Below, one piece after another: positions 18,491-27,341 of a DNA stretch of 64,000 nucleotides. The stretch is from JAIQFF01 sp963725615 (GTDB lineage Bacteria; Acidobacteriota; Terriglobia; Terriglobales; Acidobacteriaceae): the NCBI GenBank assembly GCA_963725615.1, contig CAVRZO010000021.1, positions 14,452-78,451 on the forward strand, in the 5' to 3' direction. The notes beneath the pieces were generated by a model, which was given only the letters and a program-made list of their open reading frames with translations, made no database searches and was not told where the DNA came from. The position numbers and the translations under genes were made by a program. How positions within the stretch are numbered: position 1 is the stretch's first letter; every line of letters begins with the position of its first letter.

Positions 18491-19417
18491 ATGAAGATTG
18501 GTTTCTCCCTGCCCAACATCGGGCCGATCGGCACGGCGGAAGCTATCACGAAAGTCGCGCAGCGCGCCGAGGCCCTCGGATACAGCAGCTTATGGACGAT
18601 CGAACGTCTACTGTATCCACTCAAGTTGCAGAGACCCTATCCGGGCACGCCGGACGGACACCTGCCGGAAATTTACAAGCACGTGCTGGATCCGCTCGAC
18701 GCGCTCACTTACGTCGCCGCGCAGACTAAAAAAATCAAGCTGGGCACCAGCGTGCTCGACATGCCCTACCACAACCCGGTGGTGCTGGCGCGCCGGCTTA
18801 CCACCCTCGACGTTCTTTCCAACGGCCGGCTGCTTGTGGGGTTGGGTCTTGGATGGAACAAAGATGAAATGGATGCGACCGGCGCCGACATGACCAAACG
18901 AGGTGCCCTGGCGGATGAATTTCTGCCATTACTCAGAGCCATTTGGACTGAGAATCCAGTGGAATTTCGCGGAAAGTTTTTCAACGTGCCCAAGTCTTAC
19001 ATTGATCTCAAGCCGGTGCAGAAGCCGCACCCTCCCATTTATCTGGGGGCGTTTGTTCCAGCGGCTCTCCAGCGCCTGGCAAAGCTGGCTGACGGATGGA
19101 ATCCGGTTTTTCTCCCCGTGCCGGTCATGGCAGAGATGTTCGGCACCATAAAACAGATGGCTAAGGAAGCCGGACGCGACCCGTCTGCCATGGCCATGGT
19201 GGTTCATGCCGTACTGGAGATCACCGAAAAGCCGCTGGGCAAGGACAGGGCGATATTCTCTGGTTCGCTCGAACAGATCAGCGAGGATGTGAGGGGCTGC
19301 GCCAAAATTGGAGCCGACGAAGTCTTCTTTGATCCGGCGTTTGCTCCCGGGGGGCAGTCGCTCGATCGCTGGTTATCTCTGCTGGAACAATTGCAGGGAA
19401 TGATGACTGTAGACTAG
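18491..19417 (+). CDS. LLM-class F420-dependent oxidoreductase (luciferase-like)
   Basis: 308 aa. The family uses reduced cofactor F420 (or FMN) in a TIM barrel. Typical pieces are KIGFSLPNIGPIG at the N-terminus, RAEALGYSSLWTIER, KIKLGTSVLDMPYHNPVVLA, LSNGRLLVGLGLGWNKDEMD and PPIYLGAFVPAALQRLAKLA. This pattern resembles the TIGR03619-type group. The substrate is unknown. It is convergent with a second F420-type gene 22 bp away, which strengthens the cofactor assignment. Confidence -1.
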   Translation: MKIGFSLPNIGPIGTAEAITKVAQRAEALGYSSLWTIERLLYPLKLQRPYPGTPDGHLPEIYKHVLDPLDALTYVAAQTKKIKLGTSVLDMPYHNPVVLARRLTTLDVLSNGRLLVGLGLGWNKDEMDATGADMTKRGALADEFLPLLRAIWTENPVEFRGKFFNVPKSYIDLKPVQKPHPPIYLGAFVPAALQRLAKLADGWNPVFLPVPVMAEMFGTIKQMAKEAGRDPSAMAMVVHAVLEITEKPLGKDRAIFSGSLEQISEDVRGCAKIGADEVFFDPAFAPGGQSLDRWLSLLEQLQGMMTVD

Positions 19418-19439
19418 TCGTGGCGCGGTCGCTGCGGCT

Positions 19440-19880
19440 CTAGATGTTGCCCCATGCGGTGATGCGCACTGGAGTAATGCGAAGTACAGGAGCATTGTCG
19501 GCGAGCATATCCGCGTCATATTGGGGATACTTCGCTCGCAAGCTCCGGATAGCCCGCTTTCGTTCCGCTGGCGCAGAAACCAGCACGGCTTCTCCTCGTA
19601 CGAGCACGTACCAGAGACGTGTCCAGTCTTCGTCGTAGTGATCCACGAGCAATGCCACTTGCGGCGTCTCTTTGATGTTCTTCAGCCGCGCCAACCGACT
19701 CGGAGCCACGCGCTTCGGCTTGTGATCTATTGCGGAATAGAAAACCGATCCTACGCAGACGAAGCAGATGGGAACAGCGTGTGGCCTTCGTTCGGCGTCC
19801 AGCGTGGCCAGCCGTGCGACCCGCGCCGTTTCCAGTTTCGCGCGAATCGCGTGCGAGATCAGCGGAAGTTTCTTGGGCAT
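19440..19880 (-). CDS. PPOX-class F420-dependent enzyme (Rv0121-like)
   Basis: 146 aa, a single split-barrel flavin-type domain. ARLATLDAERRPHAVPICFV near the N-terminus, DHKPKRVAPSRLARLKNI and WYVLVRGEAVLV match the small pyridoxamine-oxidase-like proteins that use F420. Length fits. Reaction not known. Convergent with the LLM gene; downstream spacing leaves little room for separate terminators. Confidence -1.
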   Translation of the reverse strand: MPKKLPLISHAIRAKLETARVARLATLDAERRPHAVPICFVCVGSVFYSAIDHKPKRVAPSRLARLKNIKETPQVALLVDHYDEDWTRLWYVLVRGEAVLVSAPAERKRAIRSLRAKYPQYDADMLADNAPVLRITPVRITAWGNI

Positions 19881-19933
19881 GGCGAATCGATTCTAGTCTC
19901 CCTGGGCTTCATGCGTGTATCTCTTGTGCCGCC

Positions 19934-19995
19934 GCGGAGTTTCGCTCCGCCGGACAGCCGAGGGAGGCTGTCCCCACGTGGTCCTTGCCACGTGG
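19934..19995. repeat. Three consecutive stem-loops
   Basis: Three perfect hairpins stand in a row with almost no spacing: GCGGAG/CTCCGC (19934-19950), GGACAGCC/GGCTGTCC (19952-19973) and CCACGTGG/CCACGTGG (19974-19995, itself a palindrome). They lie directly downstream of the DUF1003 gene stop. They may be a transcription terminator or mRNA 3'-end protection, or a repeat element. Confidence -1.
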
Positions 19996-20001
19996 CCGGT
20001 G

Positions 20002-20832
20002 CTAGATCTTCTGTCGGAGAAGATCCTCGACGTCGCCAATCTTTTCTCCTAACAGATTCAGCTTGCGGGACAGGCCCTGAATCTCTGACTCGGCGCGGCG
20101 GTTGACGTCGTAATCGAGCTCGCCGCGAAGGCGATCTTTTGTGTCCTGCCGGTTCTGGCTCATCATGATGACTGGTGCCTGGATAGCCGCGAGCATAGAC
20201 AGGAACAGGTTGAGCAGGATGAATGGATAAGGATCCCATGCTTGCCCCCGCAAGACGACGTTGATCGCAGTGTAACCGGTGATGGCTACGGCAAACGTAA
20301 TGATGAACGTCCACGATCCGCCAAAGCTGGCGACCCTGTCGGCGATGCGTTCGCCGAAGGTCATATCTTCCTCGATGACGTCGTTGGGATTACGGCTGGC
20401 GCGGATCTGCACCAGTCGCTGCGAGGCGTGAAACTGGCGGCCCAGAACGGTCAACATGTCCATCCCAGCGTGAGGCTTGCGTTCCAGAAGGGTGGCGATG
20501 TCGCGGCGGTCCACTTCCAGGCAAACACTTTCTTCAAGCGCGACAGCATCGGTTTGATGCGGGGTCTGGTCGAGCATGGAGGCGAATCCGAAGAACTCGC
20601 CCTCCGCCGGCTGGTCGAGGACGACTTCCTGCTGGTCTTCATCCACGGTCGAGACCCGCACAACGCCGGAAACCAGAACGTAAGCTCGTCCGCCCGGATC
20701 GCCGATCTTCCAGATGCGCTGGCGCTGAGTAAAGGTCTTGACCTCGACCTGCCCGGCCAATACCGCAGTCTCTTCGTCGTCGAGTAGAGCAAACAGGGGG
20801 ACACGTCGCAATATTTCTGGGCTGCACGCCAT
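20002..20832 (-). CDS. Cyclic-nucleotide-binding-domain / DUF1003 membrane protein
   Basis: 276 aa. Residues about 10-125 form a cNMP-binding fold (LFALLDDEETAVLAGQVEVK, GGRAYVLVSGVVRVSTVDED, EGEFFGFASMLDQ). About 145-235 is DUF1003 with two membrane helices (SWTFIITFAVAITGYTAINV; PFILLNLFLSMLAAIQAPVI followed by MMSQNRQ). The C-terminus is a coiled-coil-like charged stretch. The start is supported by GAGGTGATCG. Likely a nucleotide-sensing membrane protein; the output is not known. The phosphate-binding arginine of true cNMP sensors is not clear, so the domain may be regulatory without ligand. Confidence -1.
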   Translation of the reverse strand: MACSPEILRRVPLFALLDDEETAVLAGQVEVKTFTQRQRIWKIGDPGGRAYVLVSGVVRVSTVDEDQQEVVLDQPAEGEFFGFASMLDQTPHQTDAVALEESVCLEVDRRDIATLLERKPHAGMDMLTVLGRQFHASQRLVQIRASRNPNDVIEEDMTFGERIADRVASFGGSWTFIITFAVAITGYTAINVVLRGQAWDPYPFILLNLFLSMLAAIQAPVIMMSQNRQDTKDRLRGELDYDVNRRAESEIQGLSRKLNLLGEKIGDVEDLLRQKI

Positions 20833-20988
20833 CGATCACCTCGTTCAGTAGAGTGGACCGGGGCCGATCCGTTCAGAAGGATGTCATAAAGGTTGCAAGG
20901 CAACAACTGGCGGGATGAATCCTGAAATTCATGAACCACGAAGGGCACGAAAGATTACGAAGGCCTCAATCAGAGACAACCCCCACCC

Positions 20989-21086
20989 CTTGTCATTCCA
21001 GCCGGCTTTATCGGCGAGGAGTCTGCTTGCTGCCAGCGGCGAAAAAGCAGATTCCTCGCGCAAAAGTACGCGCTCCAGAATGACAA
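20989..21086. repeat. Inverted-repeat element with TTGTCATTCCAG-type ends
   Basis: TTGTCATTCCAG near 20989 and its inverted near-copy CCAGAATGACAA ending at 21086 enclose further inverted segments (GCGAGGAGTCTGCT / AGCAGATTCCTCGC). No ORF. It lies between the divergent-side leader of the DUF1003 gene and the esterase stop and fits the dispersed intergenic elements seen elsewhere here. Confidence -1.
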
Positions 21087-21115
21087 TCCTTTGGGGGATG
21101 TCAAATGGTTTGCAG

Positions 21116-22012
21116 CTACTTTTGTTCGAACGCGTGGGAGTGAAACTCCATGACTTCGCCCATATGCGACAGGAAATAGGTCAGGCTGTGGTCGCCGGGA
21201 TACGATTGATACTCGTGCTTCACGCCTTCCGCGTGAAGTTGCCGGTGCAAGGCGGCGGCGCCATCTTCAAAACCGAAGTCATCCTGCTGGCCGCAGTTAA
21301 AGTAGATCGCCAGATTCCTGAGAGCCGATTGGTTTTTTCGGGCCAGAACGAAAACGCTGTTTTCTTGCCAGTGCGGCACATTGACCGGTTCGCCGAAGGC
21401 GGGTCCCATTAATCGGCTTAACGGACTACCGGAATGTCCAGCGGCTGAGAGTTCCTGTGGAGTTTGCGTGATCAGAGCTGCACTCTGGGCGCTGACCGCG
21501 GAAAACATCTCGGGATGAGCGAAGGCGAAACGTAGAGCCCCGTAGCCTCCCATGGAAACGCCGGTAATGGCCCGCCCTTTTCGCCCCGCACGGACACGAT
21601 ATTTGCTTTCGACATACGGGATGAATTCCTGCAGGAAGAAATCGCTGTAGCGGAAAGAATCGCCGGGCGAGTTGACGTAGAAACTGCGCTTGCCTTCCGG
21701 TGCTACGACCAGAAAGTCATCGATCTTGTGCTGGCGGCGGAGATCTTCGATTACGCTCCATCCGCCGGTGCTGAACAATGTCTGCTCGTTTTGGCCAAGA
21801 CCGTGGAGGAAGTAGAGCACGGGATAGCGCCGAGATGGGGATTCCTTGGCGTCGTAGCCGGGCGGCAGTTGCACGCAGTAATGGATCTGTTGTTTGAGGA
21901 TACGGCTGCTGACGACGTTGCAGTCGGTACGGGTTTGCGCTCTGGCCGCCAGCTGGAACGCCAGCTGAAAGAAGATGAGCAGCACAAACAAAGGCCGGAG
22001 AAATCGAAACAT
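21116..22012 (-). CDS. Secreted alpha/beta-hydrolase, putative esterase family (esterase D-like)
   Basis: 298 aa with a signal peptide (RFLRPLFVLLIFFQLAFQL). Catalytic Ser153 is in ITGVSMGGYGAL (G-x-S-x-G); the His is probably in YPGDHSLTYF and an acid in QQDDFGFEDG. RYPVLYFLHGLGQNEQTLF is the usual oxyanion-side strand. Family members cleave acyl or feruloyl esters, or S-formylglutathione. The gene starts 9 bp after the stop of the ABC permease, so it is the third gene of that operon. Confidence -1.
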   Translation of the reverse strand: MFRFLRPLFVLLIFFQLAFQLAARAQTRTDCNVVSSRILKQQIHYCVQLPPGYDAKESPSRRYPVLYFLHGLGQNEQTLFSTGGWSVIEDLRRQHKIDDFLVVAPEGKRSFYVNSPGDSFRYSDFFLQEFIPYVESKYRVRAGRKGRAITGVSMGGYGALRFAFAHPEMFSAVSAQSAALITQTPQELSAAGHSGSPLSRLMGPAFGEPVNVPHWQENSVFVLARKNQSALRNLAIYFNCGQQDDFGFEDGAAALHRQLHAEGVKHEYQSYPGDHSLTYFLSHMGEVMEFHSHAFEQK

Positions 22013-22021
22013 GATCTCAGT

Positions 22022-23443
22022 CTACTCGTAGCGAAGCGCCTGCACGGGATCGAGACGGGCCGCGCGCGCAGCCGGGTACAAGCCTGACACCAGGCTGACG
22101 ATGAAAGCAAAAACAATCGCAGCCCCCACCAGCCACCACGGTACTGACCAGAAACTTTCGGGCGGGAGTGCCTGGCGCTTCAGGTAGACATTTGTCCCCA
22201 GGTTGATGATGTGGCCGATGGTCCAGCCCAGCGCGACTCCGACGACTCCGCCCAGCAGGCCCATGGCCCCGGCTTCGGCGAAGAACAGCTTCTTAACATC
22301 GCCGTCGCTGGCGCCGATCGCTTTCATGATTCCAATTTCGCGACGTCGCTCCAGGATCGCCATCACCAGCGTGTTTACGATGCCTATCGAAGCCACGGCC
22401 AGAGCCAGGCTGCCGAAAATTCCCAGGAATAGATCGAGCACGGCAAAAAATTGCCGCAGGCTCCGGGTAGCGTCAAGGATGGAAAACGTATTGAATCCAA
22501 GTTTCTTGATGGCCTGCTCGACCGCTTCAACTTGTTTGGGATTCTTTACGCGCACGCTGATCGTCGAATAACTGGGCTGCTTGTTGAAGCCGCGCATGCT
22601 GTCGCGCACATCGGAGGGCTGCATGACACGAAGATCTTGCGCCAGTTTCAACGGCAGAAACACCCGCGCCCGGGCCGCGCCGCGCATGCTGTCCGGATCC
22701 AGATCCGAGATGCCGACAATTTTCAGTTTCTGCTCTCGCGAGATAACGGAATAACCCTCGCCAGACGATTGTGTCCGGACCGTCGCCGCGCCAGATTTTG
22801 CGACAGAGTCGTCTCCCCCGGATGATGACGGCGAAACCCGCTGCGCGTAGCGCATGGTCAATTCCTGCCCCAGCAGAGGCTTCGCCAAATCGTTGACCGG
22901 GACGTCGTCTTCCTGTCCGGGTGGTGGCGTCTTGCCCAGCAGTTCCAGGGCGAACGATTTTTGCAGAATGACCTCCGGCGCGGTTTCCGAAGAAAAAAAG
23001 CTACCGGGAATTCCGGCGAAAGCGTCATTCGACCGGGCCGAGTCCGGAATGCCGGAGACCATGGTCAGGTGCGGCTTGCCCTGATAGCTCAATTCAGTAA
23101 TGAAGCGGATATCGGGATAAGCTTCCAGCACGTCGGGCAGGCGTTCGATCTCCTGGCGGGCGGGTTCATCCAGAGTGCGGCTTTCGGCGGCGGAAGCGGT
23201 GCTGCGTTGTTCATCGTCGCGACTAAATCCGCGCAGGTCGCGGCGCGAGGTTACGACCACGGTATCGAAGAGTCCTGACTTGGCCAAGTGGCGCGTGGCT
23301 AACTTCTGCAGGCCGATGCCGAGTGACAACATGGCAACCAGCGAGGCCACTCCGACCGAGATGCCAATCGTAGTCAGCGAATTGCGCAGCGACGACTCGC
23401 GCAGGTTACGCAAGGCAAGTTCGGAAAGATCGTAGGTTTTCAT
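22022..23443 (-). CDS. ABC transporter permease, MacB/FtsX type
   Basis: 473 aa from ATG 23443 (MKTYDLSELALRNLRESSLR); upstream residues of the open frame come from a repeat element and are not used. One N-terminal helix (LTTIGISVGVASLVAMLSLG), a large extracytoplasmic domain of about 240 residues, then three C-terminal helices in the FtsX domain (LFLGIFGSLALAVASIGIVN, AGAMGLLGGVVGVALGWTIG, WWLVGAAIVFAFIVSLVSGL). ILERRREIGIMKAIGASDGD is the family coupling motif. It works with the ATPase gene just upstream, probably in lipoprotein or peptide export across the envelope. Confidence -1.
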   Translation of the reverse strand: MKTYDLSELALRNLRESSLRNSLTTIGISVGVASLVAMLSLGIGLQKLATRHLAKSGLFDTVVVTSRRDLRGFSRDDEQRSTASAAESRTLDEPARQEIERLPDVLEAYPDIRFITELSYQGKPHLTMVSGIPDSARSNDAFAGIPGSFFSSETAPEVILQKSFALELLGKTPPPGQEDDVPVNDLAKPLLGQELTMRYAQRVSPSSSGGDDSVAKSGAATVRTQSSGEGYSVISREQKLKIVGISDLDPDSMRGAARARVFLPLKLAQDLRVMQPSDVRDSMRGFNKQPSYSTISVRVKNPKQVEAVEQAIKKLGFNTFSILDATRSLRQFFAVLDLFLGIFGSLALAVASIGIVNTLVMAILERRREIGIMKAIGASDGDVKKLFFAEAGAMGLLGGVVGVALGWTIGHIINLGTNVYLKRQALPPESFWSVPWWLVGAAIVFAFIVSLVSGLYPAARAARLDPVQALRYE

Positions 23444-23450
23444 CGGCGTT

Positions 23451-23556
23451 CTCGGGTGCCCCGTCCAAACTCCGTTTGGGCGGGGGTTTGACGATAGTGT
23501 CGAATTGTTGGCGGGGAATATCCCCGCCCAAGCAGAGCTTGGACAGGGCACCCTCG
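23451..23556. repeat. Inverted-repeat element (GGGTGCCCCGTCCAAGC type), copy 1
   Basis: A left arm with CCCCGTCCAAACTCCGTTTG and a right arm with CAAGCAGAGCTTGGACAGGG are inverted near-copies. It occupies the gap between the ABC ATPase and permease genes of one operon. A second copy with the same arms lies at 29705-29847. Confidence -1.
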
Positions 23557-23571
23557 TGACTGTTTTCGCTC

Positions 23572-24306
23572 TCACTCATTGTGATTTGGACGATCGTCAA
23601 CCAGCTTCCCATCGGCCAGAAAAATCATCCGCCGGGCGTAACGCTCGGCCAGTGCGCGCTCGTGGGTGACCATCACGATTGTCATCCCCAGAGACTGATT
23701 GAACTCGCGGATAAAATTCATGATCTCGGTGCCGGTGCGGCTGTCAAGATTGCCGGTGGGCTCGTCCGCCAGCAGAAGCTTCGGTTGATTGATCAAAGCG
23801 CGTGCCAGCGCCGCCCGTTGTTGCTCGCCGCCCGAGAGTTCGCTGGGACGGTGCGTCATGCGCGAGCCCAGGCCGACGCGTTCCAGTGCTTGCCGGGTAA
23901 GTGCCTGGCGCTGGCCGCGGTCGACTTCTGCAAAACGAAGCGGCAGGTCGACATTTTCCGCCAACGTCATTCGTGAAACCAGGTTGAACGATTGAAAGAC
24001 CATTCCTACCGTGCGCAAGCGATGCTTCGCCAATTCCTCGCGGGAGAGTTGGGCCAGGTCGCGGTCTTCGACAATTACCGCTCCAGATGTTGGCCGGTCG
24101 AGGCCGGCAATCAGGTTCAGCAGAGATGACTTGCCGGACCCCGAACTGCCGAGCAGAGCGACGAATTCTCCGGGCCGAATTTGAAGGGACACGCCGTCCA
24201 CCGCGCGAATCAGAGCTTCGCCCATTTGGTAGTGGCGGCAGAGGTCGACGATCCGGATCGCGGGAGCGCCGTTTTGCTTATTTGGCTGGTTGGGGTCGAG
24301 GGTCAT
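23572..24306 (-). CDS. ABC transporter ATP-binding protein, LolD/MacB type
   Basis: 244 aa. Walker A GSSGSGKSS, signature LSGGEQQR, Walker B LLLADEP and the switch His in MVTHE are all present, so the ATPase looks functional. VDGVSLQIRPGEFVALLG and LAENVDLPLRF are typical of the LolD/MacB group. It energises the permease gene downstream (128 bp gap containing a repeat element). The start ATG 24306 has a weak ribosome-binding site. Confidence -1.
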   Translation of the reverse strand: MTLDPNQPNKQNGAPAIRIVDLCRHYQMGEALIRAVDGVSLQIRPGEFVALLGSSGSGKSSLLNLIAGLDRPTSGAVIVEDRDLAQLSREELAKHRLRTVGMVFQSFNLVSRMTLAENVDLPLRFAEVDRGQRQALTRQALERVGLGSRMTHRPSELSGGEQQRAALARALINQPKLLLADEPTGNLDSRTGTEIMNFIREFNQSLGMTIVMVTHERALAERYARRMIFLADGKLVDDRPNHNE

Positions 24307-24435
24307 TTAGGGAGTGGTTTATCTCTGCGCACTCTGTGTCCTCTGTGGTTCGAGCCTTAAATGTTGGAATCTGCCCGAAAACGCAAGGTCCCTCCACCGC
24401 GCTTCGCTCCGGTCGGGATGACAGAGTTGTGTTAT

Positions 24436-26376
24436 TTAGCGCACCTCTCCTCTTATTAGACGCAAAGCATCGGCTGAACTGACGTCGCGGTCGCCATTTT
24501 TTGTGGGGATGCTCTCTTCCGAGGGTACCGCAGCGTCTCCCTCGCCGGGCGCCAGGAACAGGTTGTTCTGCAAGCCCTGCTGTTTGGTATAGAGATCGAA
24601 ATAGCGTCCCTGCAAGGCGTAGAGTTCGTCGTGTGTCCCGCGCTCGACGATCTGGCCCTGTTCGACCACCAGTATTTGGTCGGCGCGGCGGATGGTGGAC
24701 AGACGGTGCGCGATCACGAACGTCGTGCGTCCCTGCATCAAGTACGAAAGCCCGTGCTGGATCATCTCCTCGGATTCGGAGTCGAGGCTGGAGGTCGCTT
24801 CATCCAGAATCAGGATGCGGGGCTCGGCCAGAATGGCTCGGGCGATCGAAATTCTCTGGCGCTGTCCTCCGGAAAGTTTCACGCCGCGTTCGCCGACGAT
24901 GGTGTCGTATTTTTCCGGAAAGGTCTCGGCAAACTCGTCCACCCGGGCGATGTGGCAGGCCCGCATGATCTCTTCCTCGCTGGATTGAGGGCGGGAAAAG
25001 GCCACGTTCTCGCGAATACTGCCGTCAAACAGAAATGATTCCTGCAGTACCACTCCCAGACGCGTGCGATACGAGTCGAGGCGCACGGTGCTGAGATCGA
25101 CCCCGTCTACCAGTACTCGTCCTTCCGTTGGGACGTAAAAGGCCGAAATCAGCCCGATGATGGTTGACTTGCCCGAGCCCGAAGAACCTACCAGGGCGGT
25201 CACGGTTCCCAGTTCAGCCTTAAAACTGACGTCATGCAAAACCGTGCGGCTGCCATCGTAACTGAAGTTGACGTGTTCGAATTCCACTTTGCCGTAAATG
25301 TCGTCGAGCGTGACCGTCCGCTTGGGGTCCTGATCCTCGGGCCGCTCGTGCAGAATTTCCTGGGTGCGTTCGAGACCGGCCAGAGCTTCCGTAATTTGTG
25401 TTCCGATGTTGACGATCTGAACGATGGGGGCGACCAGGAATCCTAGAAAAAGGGTGTAGGTAAAGAAACTGCCGATGGTCAGCGTGCCCGCCATGATCTG
25501 GTGCGCGCCCATATACATGATGATTGCCCCGACCACTCCCATGAGCAGGCTGGCGGAAAGGCTCATGACGGATGTGGCAGTCAGGGTTTTCATTACGTTG
25601 TCGAGCAGACGCCGCACGCCGCCGGCGAAGACCGCTTCTTCGCGCTCTTCCGCGTGATATCCCTTGATCACGCGCACGCCGCCCAGCGACTCCGCGAGGC
25701 GTCCTGTCACTTCGGCGTTGATCTTTCCCCGCTGCCGAAAAATGGGACGAATCGTAGTGAATGCCTTGTTCAGGGCGATGGCAAAACAAAGCAGAAAACT
25801 GAATGCCAGCAGCGTCATCACCGGGCTGATGCGGAAGAGCACGACCATCGCAATGCCGGAGGTGAGCAGCCCGCCGACCAGATCGACCAGTCCGGTTCCA
25901 AGCAGGTTCCGCACGCCTTCGACATCGCTCATGATGCGCGAAACCAGTGTGCCTGTCTTGTTCGAATCGTAGAACGAAACCGGAAGGTGAGAGATGTGCG
26001 CCTGCACCTTTTGACGAAGTTCCGCAATCAGGCGTTGGGCGGCTTTCGATAATAACTGGGTCAGCGCAAAGGAAGTAATTCCCTGAATGATGGTGGCCGA
26101 CAAAACGACCAGGACCAGTCGCCGCAACAATTCGACGTGATGTTTGGCGATGACGCTATCAATGAGAAATTTGGTGGAATAAGGAAGCACCAGTCCTGAT
26201 ACCCGGTTGATCACCATCAACACAAAGCCGATGGCGAGCAAGCCTCGGCGGGGCCGCATCAGTTCCCAAACGGCAGGAAGGACGGTCCGCAGCCGCTGGG
26301 CAGTCATGGCGGACTTAACTGGGGAGGGCTGGTTCACTCCTCTGTTTAGACTTCGGCGGCCGCCCGAAGGGTTCAT
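24436..26376 (-). CDS. ABC exporter, fused membrane and ATPase domains (MsbA-like)
   Basis: 646 aa if ATG 26376 is used; ATG 26307 (MTAQRLRTVL) is an alternative, and the longer frame to 26439 runs through a terminator hairpin and is unlikely. Six membrane helices (about 35-300) are followed by a nucleotide-binding domain: Walker A VGSSGSGKSTI, LSGGQRQR, Walker B ILILDEATSSLDSES and the H-loop in VIAHRLST. SHLPVSFYDSNKTGTLVSRI is the typical intracellular loop. Homologues export lipids, lipid A precursors or drugs as homodimers; the substrate is not predictable here. Confidence -1.
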   Translation of the reverse strand: MNPSGGRRSLNRGVNQPSPVKSAMTAQRLRTVLPAVWELMRPRRGLLAIGFVLMVINRVSGLVLPYSTKFLIDSVIAKHHVELLRRLVLVVLSATIIQGITSFALTQLLSKAAQRLIAELRQKVQAHISHLPVSFYDSNKTGTLVSRIMSDVEGVRNLLGTGLVDLVGGLLTSGIAMVVLFRISPVMTLLAFSFLLCFAIALNKAFTTIRPIFRQRGKINAEVTGRLAESLGGVRVIKGYHAEEREEAVFAGGVRRLLDNVMKTLTATSVMSLSASLLMGVVGAIIMYMGAHQIMAGTLTIGSFFTYTLFLGFLVAPIVQIVNIGTQITEALAGLERTQEILHERPEDQDPKRTVTLDDIYGKVEFEHVNFSYDGSRTVLHDVSFKAELGTVTALVGSSGSGKSTIIGLISAFYVPTEGRVLVDGVDLSTVRLDSYRTRLGVVLQESFLFDGSIRENVAFSRPQSSEEEIMRACHIARVDEFAETFPEKYDTIVGERGVKLSGGQRQRISIARAILAEPRILILDEATSSLDSESEEMIQHGLSYLMQGRTTFVIAHRLSTIRRADQILVVEQGQIVERGTHDELYALQGRYFDLYTKQQGLQNNLFLAPGEGDAAVPSEESIPTKNGDRDVSSADALRLIRGEVR

Positions 26377-26405
26377 TTTCCCCGGCGCGCCGAAGGTCCC
26401 GGAGA

Positions 26406-26434
26406 ATGAAAAAGCGCGGCTCAAAGCCGCGCTT
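26406..26434 (-). terminator. Rho-independent terminator of the small-protein/RRM operon
   Basis: Read on the minus strand: stem AAGCGCGGC / GCCGCGCTT with a 5-nt loop (26412-26434), then TTTTTC. It lies 30 bp after the stop of the 67-aa gene and marks the end of the 54-aa / RRM / 67-aa transcript. Confidence -1.
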
Positions 26435-26463
26435 CCCATGTCGTCGAATTGAAGATTGTCCGG

Positions 26464-26667
26464 CTACTCTTCCAAGTGCGAATTGGGAAGTGCCAGTTGT
26501 GCGGCCGCGGCTGCGAAGTCTTCTTCCGAGAGTTCAAAAGAATCAGATCCGGTTGCCGGTTTCTCCAGCTTTCGCTGGACCTTGCGCTCAGCTTTTTCCT
26601 TCTGTTTCTCCTGCCGTGAGCGCTCTTTCTGACGCTTGGTGAAGCTGGAACGGCCTCGACCAGACAT
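26464..26667 (-). CDS. Small basic protein (67 aa) after the RRM gene
   Basis: Start ATG 26667 is fixed by GGAGG seven bases upstream. The first 40 residues are extremely basic and charged (FTKRQKERSRQEKQKEKAER), probably a long helix able to bind RNA. The last 25 are acidic and alanine-rich (SEEDFAAAAAQLALPNSHLE). Not assigned to a named family by me. It is the last gene before a terminator and follows the RRM gene by 75 bp. Confidence -1.
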   Translation of the reverse strand: MSGRGRSSFTKRQKERSRQEKQKEKAERKVQRKLEKPATGSDSFELSEEDFAAAAAQLALPNSHLEE

Positions 26668-26742
26668 AGACACCTCCAAGGGACATTTTTTTGGCAGATC
26701 GGTGTTCGTAAAACTCTGCAATGCACTATTAAGTGTTGCTCC

Positions 26743-27138
26743 TTACCAGCGCGGCTCTCGAGGCTGACGCGCATGGCCCTGATAATCATCACGCCCACCA
26801 CCCCCACCACTGGAACGTCCACCGCCGCCGGGGCGTCCACCACCGCCACCCGGACGTCCGCCACCGCCTCCGCGGGGAGGGCCGCCGCGATCGGTCTTGG
26901 GACGGGCTTCATTAATGTTCAACGCGCGCCCACCCAGTTCCTTGCCATTGAGCGCGGCAATTGCTTTCTCCGCTTCCGCGGAATCGGTCATTTCGACGAA
27001 CGCAAAGCCGCGCGAACGGCCGGTGTCGCGATCGGTCACGATGCTGACTTGCTCGATGGCCCCGTGGGGTTCGAACAGCGCCCGCAACTCTGCTTCCGTG
27101 GTGCTGTGGGGGATGTTGCCAACAAACAGCTTCTTCAT
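26743..27138 (-). CDS. Glycine-rich RRM RNA-binding protein
   Basis: 131 aa from ATG 27138 (MKKLFVGNIPHSTTEAEL). A single RRM fold with RNP2 LFVGNI at residues 4-9 and RNP1 RGFAFVEM near 43-50 is followed by a Gly/Arg-rich tail (repeats of RPGGGGG), ending QPREPRW. Bacterial and plant relatives are cold-induced RNA chaperones. It sits between two small basic-protein genes and near a cold-shock gene, which fits a role in RNA structure control at low temperature. Confidence -1.
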   Translation of the reverse strand: MKKLFVGNIPHSTTEAELRALFEPHGAIEQVSIVTDRDTGRSRGFAFVEMTDSAEAEKAIAALNGKELGGRALNINEARPKTDRGGPPRGGGGGRPGGGGGRPGGGGRSSGGGGGRDDYQGHARQPREPRW

Positions 27139-27176
27139 ATAGTTCCTCTTGCTGCAAGCTAAAGTGTAACTCAATT

Positions 27177-27341
27177 TCAGGATGCGGGTTTTTCGGCAAC
27201 GGCGCGGGGCTTCTTGCTGGCTTCCGGCGGGCTGACCTTCAGTCCGGCCGCCTGGAGCAGTTCGCGGGTGCGCAGCCGGCGGTGAACATTCTGCTTCCGT
27301 TCGCGGTGATACCTGGCCTTGTCTCCGTTGAATTGCGACAT
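27177..27341 (-). CDS. Small basic protein (54 aa) before the RRM gene
   Basis: ATG 27341 has a strong site, GGAGGAGCG, upstream. The protein begins MSQFNGDKARYHRERKQNVH, is rich in Arg/Lys, and ends with a Pro/Ala/Lys tail (EASKKPRAVAEKPAS). A ribosome-associated or RNA-binding small protein is plausible, but no family is recognised. It ends 38 bp before the RRM gene, so the two probably share a transcript. Confidence -1.
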   Translation of the reverse strand: MSQFNGDKARYHRERKQNVHRRLRTRELLQAAGLKVSPPEASKKPRAVAEKPAS

